DNA of 64,000 bases, taken from the NCBI RefSeq assembly GCF_004664715.2, contig NC_051082.1, forward strand, positions 6,191,848 to 6,255,847, written 5' to 3'. The notes beneath the pieces are model-generated. The model was not told where the DNA came from. It worked only from the letters and a program-made list of their open reading frames with translations, and ran no database searches. This DNA is from Peromyscus leucopus. Lineage: Eukaryota > Chordata > Mammalia > Rodentia > Cricetidae. Positions 54,421 to 64,000 of this stretch are shown here, piece after piece. The position numbers and the translations under genes are program-made. Position 1 is the stretch's first letter. Each line of letters begins with the position of its first letter.

Positions 54421-57400
54421 GCCCCATAAAGGCTAATAAAGGAAAAACCCACAAGATTACAATTTCCATACAATTTTGTTTTACAAGATCATGGTCTGGG
54501 TACAGAGTGATCACAGATGGGTAATTTGTGTCAACAGGTACATTTTTCCTGAAACCTCAAAGGGGAGGGGGGTATCAAGGCGGGAGTGGAGTTTACACAA
54601 AGGTCATAGTGGTCCTTTCTGGAACACCTGCAACTATCCCAGTCACAGTTGAGCACATCTCTTAACAGAAATCTCTTTACATTGTTATATGGTTGCAGGG
54701 GAGATTGAACAATGGCTAAGTCAGATTGCTCTTGGTACTAGATTTTTAGTTTCTCATTTACTGGTGCTTGAAGTTTTCTCTTTTCATGAGGCTTGGGGGT
54801 GTAAGCCTGAAGGGCTAGAGTCTTTCACTCCCCCATTTTCTATTTGGCAAATTTTAATCTTAAAATTATGGCATTACATTTGGTAACTCATGGCCTATTT
54901 TAGTAACTCATGGCCTGTAATGGCCATGCATAGTTCATGTATAATTAGCCATCTTGTCTCTATGCCAGGGAGTTTTCTTTTGACCCAGCATTTCAGCCTC
55001 TTTTGAACAAGGAAAATGGGATGATGCATTCTCTTCTGGAGCTGCTTCAAGCTGGCATTGGGGCGCTGTTATCAGGGCCTCTCCCCCAAAAGGCTGAAAA
55101 GCTGGTCAAAGACTGGGCAGGGGGCATTTGTCAGTAGCATGTAGCTGCCTGACCCCATAGGGACAGAGAAGAATCATGTTAGCTGGGCTGGTCCACGTTA
55201 GCCTTTAGCACGTCCAGAGTTCACAGTCGTCTGGAGCAGTGGAGTCAGGAATTGAAACTTGGAGGTGTCTGCCAGCCAAGTAGAAATCTGTTGAGACAGA
55301 TTTAAACTAGGAACAAAGGTTAAAATTTATGAACTTATTTGAAACCTTAGGTCCATACCCTTAGTGATGGGGAAAGCACTAATCCCAAGACCAGGAGAGA
55401 GGAAAAATACCATCTTTAGGAATACTTATCTGGGGTTCTTTTGACCTCTGTGGAGTGGATCTATGTTTTTATGACTCTTTTGATCCTTTGAGGCCTTTTT
55501 GCAGAATGACATAAAAGTTTTAGATACATATGTATTACCAATCTGTACTGAAATCCATATTGTAGACAAAGCAGATAATGGGTATCTGTAAAACAGCAGA
55601 AGTAGACTTATACCTTTGAGTCCCAACAAGAACTACAGATTTTGGCATTTTACTTCTGTCCAAAAACCAGGTGTAAGTTGGACAGTGATTTTGAGCCTGG
55701 TGAAAAGTACTTTTAGGTTTACATTTAGACATATCTAGATGACATCTAAAACAAATCCAAAATATTGAGCTTGTGACTGAACAGTAAGTGGTCATTGCTC
55801 TATCAGCTCATCAGGACTCCTAAATGTTAAGCTCTGAACCATAGAACAGGAGAGTAATCTGAAACATATCTTATTTTAGACTCATATCCGAACCTTTATA
55901 ATTTATTTAAATTTTTACATCTTAGAACATTTTCTTTTAAAGTGAGCTAACAGGCTAGCTATGGCCTTGCAGAAGGATCTGGTTGTTGCTGCCATGCTGA
56001 CAAAGTTAGAGCTAGCCTAGCCATCAGTACTATCAGAAATCTGAGAAGGATAAACTATATCTGAGTGCAGACCAAGAAGCTTCCAATCCTATAAATTACA
56101 GTGATCAATCCCTACCCAGGCTCTATAGCGTTGGAGGTACCAGTCAGAACAACATCAATCTTCTACCACCATCAAGCCCATAAGGCAGAGTACCTTTTCT
56201 GTGGAATAGGGACACGGAAGACTGACAGTGTCCCACTACTTGTCCACAGTCTGTGCTGGGTCCTGGAGGCAGGTGTTGCATTGGGGCATCTTGCCCTGTG
56301 GTCAGTGTCGTTCGCAATTCAGGTGGCATCTTCTTGTCATTCCATATCTTCTTTGGAGACCTTGGGAGTCATTGCTAGGAGCTGGGGAGCTAGGAGTCTC
56401 TGTTTCTGATAGTAAGTTTTTAATCAAATAATTTAAATGTCATATTCATCAGATCATTGACAGGTTTGAGGACCATTATCTATTAAATGTATCTGAGTCA
56501 AACATATCTAGGCCTAATCTTGAAAATATCTCTAAGTTTGGTAATAATGACCAGGCTAATTTGTTCTCCTATAGATATATTAGTCAAATATACCTCTCAG
56601 TTTGTTTTTATTTAAATAGAACCGTTTATGCTTTAAACTAGTATCTGGATAGCCAGATGACTAGTATTAACTTGTATTCCTTAACACAGAAGGACATGCA
56701 TGCAAACTCAGACATTCAAAACCAAACATACATGTGGCCACATTTTCATTCATACCTGTAGAATAGACAGACATTTTTAAGACTATGACCCTTTGGAGTC
56801 TCCATGTAACAGCAGAATAGCAAGAGAAAGAAATCTGAAACATGTTTACTTAAACTTTAAAGTTAGACCTTAAAGTTTCATTTTATTTTTTTTCAAACCC
56901 TCATGACATGCTTAAGCCTTTAAATTTTTATATCTTAAACTGCTTCCTCAAGTTAAAAAATCATTTATTTAAACTTTTATTTTAACCAACAATAATTTGA
57001 AACCAATTTTCTTAAATGATGGCAAGTATTTGTAACACATTGAACTCAAATGACCAAAACCCATGTAAATTTTTATTTTTCCTGTGGAAACAAAAGCATA
57101 ATTTTCCTAGTATCTTGAACTGGTAATTTAACATTTCTTTTTCAAGCAATATCAGTGTTATGCCTAGGTCTCATCCCCAAAGAAGCCATCAGAGACCTCA
57201 GGTACAGAATGCAAAAGCAAGGTTTATTTAAATGAAGTTTACAAGCCTCGGCAGGGGGGCTTTACCAAACCTCTCACACACACAGCAGGGAGGTTGGAAG
57301 GAGCTTGAGCCTTTCTTTGTGAGGCTAGCACAGACCACATAATTCATCTCCCACTGCCCGCGTCCCTCTTTAGGTTCATATCAGTAGTTTTTCATGTTAT

Positions 57401-57845
57401 CTTTATTTCTCATTTGTTTAGCAACCGTGTTTAGGAGTTTTATGAGCTGTCTCCCGGGTTTGGGGAGTTTGGGAAGTTTGGGATGTTTTATGACCACTTA
57501 GTCTCTGTCAGATGGTCATATATCCTAACTCTGTGTTTTCTTAAGTTTCTGTAGTTGATAAAGCCACCTGGAAAAAGGCGTCTAAGTTCTTATCTACATT
57601 TAAGAATACTGGTTTTAGCTTCTCTTTGTCTGTAGGGGATGAAGTTGGGGGGGTGTTACTGAGGTTTCACAATCAGGACAGAGAAAGGTTAACAAGAGAA
57701 ATTCCTGGCTGGCAGAAGAGACTTTGAAGTTATCACAGTAAAGGAAGGGAGGGGGAGCAGTGGTCATAAAGTATGTCCTTGGCTGCCAGTGTTCCTGAAA
57801 AAAAAAGTTTTTGTTAACTCCTCTGACTAAAGTCAGATTCTCTGT
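54421..57845 (-). other. Non-coding interior of class II provirus copy 2
   Basis: Near-identical counterpart of 3895-7320; no pol motifs. Confidence 0.6.
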
Positions 57846-58427
57846 TCAGTGTTCACACAGTTTTGTCAGTTGCAGGCAGCCATTGCCCTGTCCAGAGCAG
57901 GACATGAGAATCTTAGGCCGCCTGTACCCAGAGCATGCACCCCCACCTTCGTGAGAGCAGCCAGCTGCCTGCAGTCCTGATAGCAAGAGAGCTAGGGAGG
58001 GAGGGAGGTGGCCCTTGCTGTGCCTCTCTCTCCTCCCCAGGAAAATAAGGGAGGTGAGTAGCAGAAACAGATGACATTTACACAGACAATTCAAGTACCA
58101 GAACATCAGCACTGAGATGATGATGGCCTCACTCACAGCAAGCAAGCCCCTGGATGTGGCTCGCACATCCCTCCAGTGGGCTGGGCAAAGGTCTAGTGGA
58201 GAAGAAGGGGACTGTCCCATAGCGTCCGTCACAGTCAAGTCAACAATGAGAACAGTTAACACACTACACACAAGACCAAGGGCACACGAAAGAAAAACTT
58301 TGCCCCAACAAGACAACCAACAAAGCTCCAAGAACAATGACAGCCTGATATGCTCTGTGGAGAGTGACCTTCCAGGCTCAATCACACCAAAAACAATCGA
58401 GACTCGAGGATCTCTGTCCTTGATCAA
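57846..58427 (-). pseudogene. Gag-start-like open frame in copy 2
   Basis: A 193-codon minus-strand frame with a hydrophobic segment followed by MGQSPSSPLDLCPAH. In copy 1 the same DNA is broken into two frames (7338-7637 and 7597-7848). The length may reflect chance openness in a GC-rich leader; relation to a gammaretroviral gag start is tentative. Confidence 0.35.
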
Positions 58428-58821
58428 ACAGACATCAGGGGGCTTTCACAACCCTGTCAGTCAGACATGCACCTTATTTCTTGGAAGAGAAACAGAGTGC
58501 AAAGTAACAATGACCACAATAAAACATACAAAAAAACCCCACAAAATGGCTCTAACAATTTCCCGGGACAAAATACAAAGTGGCACTTCCTCCCACCAAG
58601 GGGAAATGTACCCAAAGATGCTCCTCTCCTGAGCACTCCCTGGAGGAGACTCCTAAAATCAAATGGTCACCTCTGAGGTGGCCCCAAATGGCTCGGGACT
58701 AGGGGATCCCTTGCCCAAATCAGGGAATGAGACGTCTCTCTTTCCCTCCCAGGATCACTGTCCGGACACGTCTGTCCCAGTGAGAGCCTGCAAAGTACAA
58801 ATCAGTCGACCGGCACAAAAC

Positions 58822-59215
58822 TTAACGAGACAAGACAGAGACAGAGACAAGACAGAGAGCGCTCTTACTGGTAGATGTCAATAAACCTCTGGACCCTTGA
58901 GGGTCCCGGTGGGGTCTTTTGGTCTTTTGTTCAATGTGATTTGTGACAACCTCACTCTTAATGTCTTCTGGGATGGACACATCATTTAATAGGTCCTCAG
59001 CAAGTGCCAGAAGATGTGACACCCTACTATCCTTTTCTGAATCCTATAAAACATCTCTGATTACTCCATAGAAACTAAAGAATGCATCGGGGACATTCTC
59101 TCCATCCTTAAGCAAGTTATTGATATCCTTTCTTACTTTATTCCATGTCAAAGGGTGGATGCCCGGGCCATTAATAACCAGCCAGGGACATTTTTCTTCC
59201 ACAAAATAGAAAAAC
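58822..59215 (-). pseudogene. gag: gag matrix-like remnant, copy 2
   Basis: Same domain as 8287-8667, but a stop (tataaaaca region near 59047) separates the CPW part from the C-terminal part. Confidence 0.6.
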
Positions 59216-59472
59216 TTAATTAAATCTTTTTTTTCTTTCTTTTTGACTCTTATTCCCCTCTCCCTGAAATCTTCATTTCCTTAATGAAGAGAGCCTCTTT
59301 AGAGAGTACTTTACCCATTGATTGTTGGACAGCACTTATCTCAAGGTTGCCCGCGGCGCACGAGTGATGCTGTTGGGGCACCTCTACCCTAGTGAGTCTG
59401 GCCAGACCCCATTTTCTCTTTGCCGTCCAGTAGTGAGCCGCGGTGCCTCGAGCCCCACGTTCGGGCGCCCCT

Positions 59473-59882
59473 TGACCCGTCCAGCAGGCCAGGTTATTCG
59501 AGGGTCTCGAGGAGGGACCACCTGTGAATCAGTGGGGGCGAGAGGGAAAGGAGACCAAGCGCGTGAAGAAAGACAGAGTCAGCCTGAGTTGCGTCAAGGT
59601 CTCGTTTATTGACTGGGTGTTAGAGCTTATAAACAGGGCTTCAGGTAGGGAGGGGGAGCAGGAGGAGTGAGGAGAGGACAAAGAAAATTCCTAAGGGAGG
59701 GTCAGCAGGAGGTCGCTTTGGTCCCAGGCCCCTGCAGCTAGCTGATTTAGTACAGGCTCCAAGAAGTTTATTAATCCTACATTCCTAGGTTAGACTAAGA
59801 GCCTCCTATTTACACGAGGCTTGATAGATCATGGAAGGTTACACAGGTTCAAGACACAGCTGTCCGGAGTCGGTCCCCAACA
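59473..59882 (-). repeat. 5' LTR of class II provirus copy 2
   Basis: Matches 53502-53913 closely. The Lys-type primer site just inside has a first-base change. Confidence 0.85.
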
Positions 59883-60096
59883 TTGTATGGCAAATGATTT
59901 ACCAACTGTGCCATCTCCCCAGCCCACAACAACTAATATTGTTATTATAAGTGTGTTCCAGCAATTTGGAAAACCCAATGGACTTCTGTGTGCTTTGTCT
60001 CTCAACCCTGGACCTTCACCTATCCTAGATACACTGCTCTTTTTGGTTAAAAATCATTGGGAGCTCCACTCAGCTTCCTTTCTTGTTTCTCTGCAG

Positions 60097-60203
60097 ACAA
60101 AAACAACCCCTGTGAATCCTTCATCTGTAACTGTGACCGCCAGGCCACCATCTACTTCTCCAAGACTCCATACACCAAGTTTTACAAAGGCAATCACTGT
60201 TAG
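60097..60203 (+). pseudogene. Pla2g1b: Group IB phospholipase A2 unit 6: inverted orphan exon 4
   Basis: CTGCAG acceptor at 60091-60096, 107 bases in the family phase, encoding [16 protein letters not shown] and ending KGNHC then TAG. The terminal Cys is kept but Cys105 is Tyr (ATIYF), which would orphan Cys44. AATAAA is at 60274-60279. Intron 3 is cut 214 bases upstream by the class II provirus, so exons 1-3 are not adjacent. It is the only array member on the plus strand. Confidence 0.8.
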
Positions 60204-60429
60204 ACTTGTCACCTCAGATACTGGTACACTATCCCTGCCTGCCTGGTTGTCTTCACTACACACTGTGCCCTCTAATAAAGCACATATTGATAGAGCTTGG
60301 CTATGGTGATTGTAGTCTTTGTCTACCAAACATTAATATATCCTCAGAGAACACCATTTTGTCCAATTCTGGAAGCTGAAGTATAATTGGAAAGATGTTT
60401 TCAGAAAGCAAGCACCTTGAAGTATCATT

Positions 60430-60585
60430 TATGAGTGCAAACCACACCTTTCATCCAAGCATTTTTGGATGCAAGGCAAAGGCAGAGGAAGGCAGGTATC
60501 TTGAGGTCAAGGCAAGCCTCGTCTAAAAAGCAAGTTCCTAGACAGCCAGGACTATTACACAAAGAAACCCTGTCTCAAAAAAATG
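60430..60585 (+). mobile_element. B1-type SINE downstream of unit 6
   Basis: catttatgagtgcaaacc to aagaaaccctgtctcaaaa; inverted sister of the B1s downstream of units 2-5. Confidence 0.7.
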
Positions 60586-60833
60586 AAGAAGGAGGAGGAG
60601 AGGAAGAAGAAGGAGGAGGAGGAGGAGAAGGAGAAGGAGGAGGAGGAGGAGAAGGAGAAGGAGAAGGAGAAGGAGGAGAAGGAGAAGGAGAGAAGAAGGA
60701 GAAGGAAGAGAGGAAGAGAGAAGAAGAAGAAGGAAGAAGGAGGAGAAGAAGAAGAAGAAGAAGAAGAAGAAGAAGAAGAAGAAGAAGAAGAAGAAGAAGA
60801 AGAAGAAGAAGAAGAAGAAGAAGAAGAAGAAGC
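60585..60833 (+). repeat. Pure purine tract, (GGA)n and (GAA)n
   Basis: About 250 bases with only A and G on the plus strand, GGA/GGAGAA-rich first and then about 35 GAA units (60726-60833). The sister position in unit 5 is a 57-base (CTT)n at 48646-48702. Long frames over it encode only Glu/Lys, Arg or Ser runs and are not genes. Confidence 0.95.
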
Positions 60834-60869
60834 CAGTCTGAGATACATAGCAGGGTAGGGGAGGACTGC

Positions 60870-61335
60870 TGTGGAATATTATTTTAAGATGTGTTACATT
60901 TGATTATGCTGTGGAACGTTTGTGTTAATGATGCAAAGATGTGTTGCATTTGTTTAACTCTGTGAAGCTGTGTTACTGTGCCTGTGTTTATTAGACACCT
61001 GATGGTCTCTTAAAGAGCTGAACGGCCAAAAGCAAGGAAGGAGAAAGGATAAGTGGGGCTGACATGCAGAGAGGAGAAATAGAAAGCAATTTTTTCAGGA
61101 GCTAAAGAAGGACGAGAAAAGGAGGAGAGAAGGACAAAAGGGGCCAGTCACCCAGCTACACAGCAAGCCATGGAGGAAGAAGAAAAGAAAAGTTTACAGA
61201 ACTAGAGAAAGGTAAAAGCCCAGAGGCAAAAGACAGAAGGGATAATGTAAGTTAAGAAAATATGGCTATAAATAACTCAAGCTTTGTTCAGGCATTCACA
61301 AGAAAAAATAAGCCTCCACGTGTTTTTCGGAGATC
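60870..61335 (+). repeat. LTR, plus orientation (inverted with unit 6)
   Basis: ctgtggaatattattttaagatg to aaaataagcctccacgtg, same family as 14440-14957; in this inverted block it corresponds to the LTR at 48095-48600. Confidence 0.7.
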
Positions 61336-62580
61336 TAGGAGGTGGGCCCCTCAAAGAGCCAAAACTAAAAGAGTAAAACAACCAACTAGAGGGGACAGAA
61401 AAAGATGGAGAGGGGAGATATGAGACAGGGATAGTGACTGGAAAAAGGGGAGAAATGGGCAGGAAAGAAAAGACAGAGAGGTAGAAGGGAGAGGGAAGAG
61501 AGGAAGACGCAGTGTCATGTGTGCACTGAAGGAACATCTTGAACCTAAAATTACCAGACTTACAGGGGTTGGGGAGGGGAGTTAGCACACGCCTTTAATA
61601 CCAGCACTTGGACCAGAGATGGGCAGATCTCTGTGAGTTCCAGGCCAGCTCTACAGAGCAAGTTCCAACACATGCTTCAAATCTACAGAGATATCCTCTC
61701 TTGAAAAACCCCAAAACAACAGCAACAACAAAAACCCTGGATTGAAGCGCTTCTGCCATGTGCTCCTCTTAGGAAGTGGGATGTAAGAAAGCAAACCAGA
61801 CTGACTGTAAATGACCTGAAGGCAGGATTACATTCTGGTGACTTTCCAGTCCTCACTTTGCCTAAACAAACGACACAGAGTAATTGTCCTGCTAAAGTGC
61901 ACAGACGCCCAACTTGTGACAACAAATAGAACAGAACACAACCTCTTTAATTTCTCTATGATGGAAACCCACAGGTGAAGCCAGGTTAATCTCTGGTTCC
62001 CTGGTCAACCAGATTTAGGAATCAGATGTCTCATTAGCTGGGTTAAGGCTACGAGGTTCTCCAACTCTCTTATCCTTTACTGAACAACTGCCCAGTCCTC
62101 TGCCCTTCCACCCCCATCCCCACTCATATCCCAGGTCAGGCCTGGTGAGCAACAGGTGCAGCTTAGAGCCCCTTGCGCAGGCGCAGTGACTGGTAGTAGC
62201 TGGTGGTGGCTGTCCAGAGTCCTGCTGGAAGGGTAGGGGGAGCTTGAGCATGGAGACAACCAACTCAACTCACCCCTACATGGTTTTTATCCAGGGAAGA
62301 GGTGAGAAGGGGGGAAAGAAGGTGGTGGGGTACAAAATTAGAGGGAACATGAGAGAATGCCAAACAGAGAGGCCAGAGGGCACTGGGCCAGCAGACACTG
62401 TTTCACCGCCACCATCTGGGTGTAGAGAACTGAAACTCACTCCTCAGCAAGAGCAGAAAGTGCTCTTAAGTGCTGAGCCATCCCTCCAGCCCCTGCGATG
62501 GTTAATTGTCAGCTTCACACACTGGGTAGGGAGAACCTCAGCTGAAGGATTGCCTGCATCATATTGGTCTGTGAGCACAT
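61336..62580 (+). other. Inverted copy of the phospholipase far 5' flank
   Basis: Contains, reversed, the purine-rich tract, a B1 (61575-61710), the ggcaggattacattctgg block, gtccagagtcctgctgg, a B2 (62340-62500) and cagctgaaggattgcctgc. It ends at a (CCTT)n tract. No exon. Confidence 0.6.
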
Positions 62581-62597
62581 CTGTTGGGCATTTTCTT

Positions 62598-62649
62598 CCT
62601 TCCTTCCTTCCTTCCTTCCTTCCTTCCTTCCTTCCTTCCTTCCTTCCTT
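62598..62649 (+). repeat. (CCTT)n tract
   Basis: About 13 TTCC units, continuing into imperfect pyrimidine-rich repeats to about 62705. Confidence 0.95.
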
Positions 62650-62705
62650 TCTCCCTCCCTCCCTTCCTCCCTCCCTCCCTTCCTCCTTCCCTCCCTTCTT
62701 CCCTC

Positions 62706-63609
62706 CTCAGCTCCTTCTACCCACACACACTGACACACTAACACACACACAACCTCACTCACAGCTGCTCTTTCCACTGTTCCTTCACATAGCTCTACCT
62801 CTGTGGCAACAGCTCCTTCACCCAGCTCTACACAGCCATCTCTCTCCACACCACCTCTGCTTACTCAGAGCCAAGCTCTGGACAATTATAAGTTACATTT
62901 TCAGTGTCCTACAAGTGCTTACAACACAAGATAAGTCACGTAGTTTCTCTTAGGCTAGTGATGTCACAGTGACCCACACACATAGCTCTAAGTTAGTGAG
63001 GGATCCAGAGAGTAAACAATTGGCTGAACCTTGAGCTGTCAGGGTCCATGCCAAAAGAGAATTTGCAAGGAGCTAAGTCTCAATGTAAACAGCCTGGCCA
63101 TGATTTAGCAATGACGACACCTGGCAATTAGTGTTTGAGTATTTTCTGCAGTGGCAGTTTAGTCTGCATTGAATTGTTCTGAAGTTCAAAATTCGCTGTC
63201 TGTGTAAAAGGCTGTCTTTGTGACTGAGAATTCTATGTCAGTCTGAGTAGTATTGTAGTATTTTTTCTATACATAAAAATAATACAGCCTAAACAGAAAT
63301 TCCAGAACATCCACAGCTATAAGTGTGCTCAAAGATGGAATATATTCTTGAGATGAACACAAGCAGTGGGAAAACACCCATAGCAGTTCTTAGCGGAGAA
63401 ATGTAGTGACTCATGAGAGAAATTACTGACAGAAAACAACTGGTTTCCACAGCCAGTGACCCCATGGCCTTGCCAGGTGGGGCTCCCCATCAGGTGGGGC
63501 TCCCCATCAGGTGGGGCTTCCCATCAGGTGGGTCTGGTGGGTCGATCTGTTAAACTCTAGTTGTCACTGCTGTATATTCCCACAGCCCCCTGCAGCCCTG
63601 GTGTGGTGA
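62706..63609. other. Unrecognised intergenic DNA
   Basis: A short CA-rich stretch (62720-62750), no exon, and a 17-bp tandem repeat at 63474-63530. Part of 62975-63090 resembles the region near 15.9-16.1 kb (acatagctctaagttagtgagg, attgaatgaacctt-like), so retroelement interior is likely. Confidence 0.4.
63474..63530 (+). repeat. 17-bp tandem repeat, about 3.3 copies
   Basis: caggtggggctccccat repeated three times (third copy cttcccat) and then a partial caggtgggt. Confidence 0.9.
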
Positions 63610-64000
63610 TATTGTGTGCATCAAATAAAGCTTGCCTGAGGATCAGAGGACAGAGCCAGCCACTAGATTAAACATAGAGGTCCAGCAGTGGTGACACACA
63701 TCTTTAATCATAGCACTCGGGAGGCAGAGAATCTCTATGAGTTCAGAGCCACCTTGGACTACATGAGATTGATTAAGTCTAGGAGATAAACAGAGCCAGG
63801 AAGTGGTGGCACACGCCTTAAATCCCAGAACTTGGGAGGCACACACCTTTAATCCAAGTGCTTGAGATCTCATGCCTTTGCTACCAGTATTTGGGAAGCA
63901 CACACACCATCAATCTCAGAACTAAGAAGGAAGTGGCATGGCTAGACAAAGAAAGGTATATAAGGCATGAGGAGACAGGAACTAGGGCCTTTTTGACTGA
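63610..64000 (+). mobile_element. LTR/SINE composite, cut by window end
   Basis: atattgtgtgcatcaaataaagcttgcctgagg matches the 50287-50565 element, followed by two B1-like pieces (63685-63780, 63800-63910). The end lies outside the window. Confidence 0.55.

Larger units (their letters stand above)
53502..59882 (-). mobile_element. Class II (betaretrovirus-like) endogenous provirus, copy 2
   Basis: Same structure, orientation and internal deletions as copy 1 at 2996-9338, nearly identical through the interior. LTRs are 53502-53913 and 59473-59882, both with the extra gtacaggctccaagaag block that copy 1 lacks. The flanks (gtcaaa on the left, ttgtat on the right) do not form a target duplication: the left flank is a B2 near exon 1 of unit 5, the right flank is reversed intron 3 of unit 6. 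The element therefore sits at a rearrangement junction. Confidence 0.85.

Noticed and set aside
60435..60887. 150-codon frame on plus and 97-codon Ser-rich frame on minus
   Set aside because: Both are translations of the A/G tract 60585-60833 and an adjacent B1; homopolymer-like output, no gene.
62559..62849. Lys/Glu/Gly-rich frame
   Set aside because: It translates the (CCTT)n tract.

Overview
The window is vertebrate, almost certainly muroid-rodent (probably cricetid-like), genomic DNA. The base is SINE-rich (B1 and B2 types in both orientations), with rodent L1 3'-UTR pieces, several families of rodent-like LTRs and two classes of endogenous retrovirus. There are no bacterial-style genes. 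Most long open frames are repeat-derived; the real coding content lies in short exons with splice sites.

The central feature is a decaying tandem array of group IB (pancreatic-type) secreted phospholipase A2 genes, all on the minus strand except the last. I see six units. Unit 1 (11.78-12.52 kb) keeps only a pair of exon 1 copies. Unit 2 (20.67-24.60 kb) has four exons that join in frame into a 141-residue secreted protein. Unit 3 (30.63-33.10 kb) keeps exon 4 and a broken exon 1. Unit 4 (41.52-45.96 kb) has all exons but many lesions. Unit 5 (49.08-51.82 kb) has exons 2-4 open but no exon 1. Unit 6 (60.10-60.20 kb) is a single exon 4 on the plus strand. Unit 2 is the most notable: its frame and its internal splice sites are kept, yet the catalytic His48-Asp49 pair is Leu-His and both cysteines of the 27-123 disulfide are gone together. 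Unit 5 also keeps its frame while changing His48 to Arg.

Layout: 1-2.15 kb, L1 scrap and unrecognised DNA; 2.15-9.97 kb, a tRNA-Gln-primed gammaretrovirus-like provirus with a betaretrovirus-like (class II) provirus inserted in its 5' LTR; 9.97-11.7 kb, an LTR-like element between arms of an inverted repeat; 11.7-34.35 kb, units 1-3 with duplicated 5' flanks, LTRs, L1 tails and SINEs; 34.35-39.99 kb, retroviral debris including an env transmembrane remnant; 40-53.5 kb, units 4 and 5; 53.5-59.88 kb, a second nearly identical class II provirus; 59.88-62.6 kb, the inverted unit 6 with its flank; 62.6-64 kb, simple repeats and an LTR/SINE piece cut by the window end.

The paralogous units act as internal controls: several insertions (a solo LTR, a retroposed 3'UTR, a B2) have target-site duplications and an empty site in a sister unit. 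The normal catalytically competent Pla2g1b gene is not in this window and presumably lies outside it. All identities are from reading motifs and splice sites by eye; no alignment or database search was run.
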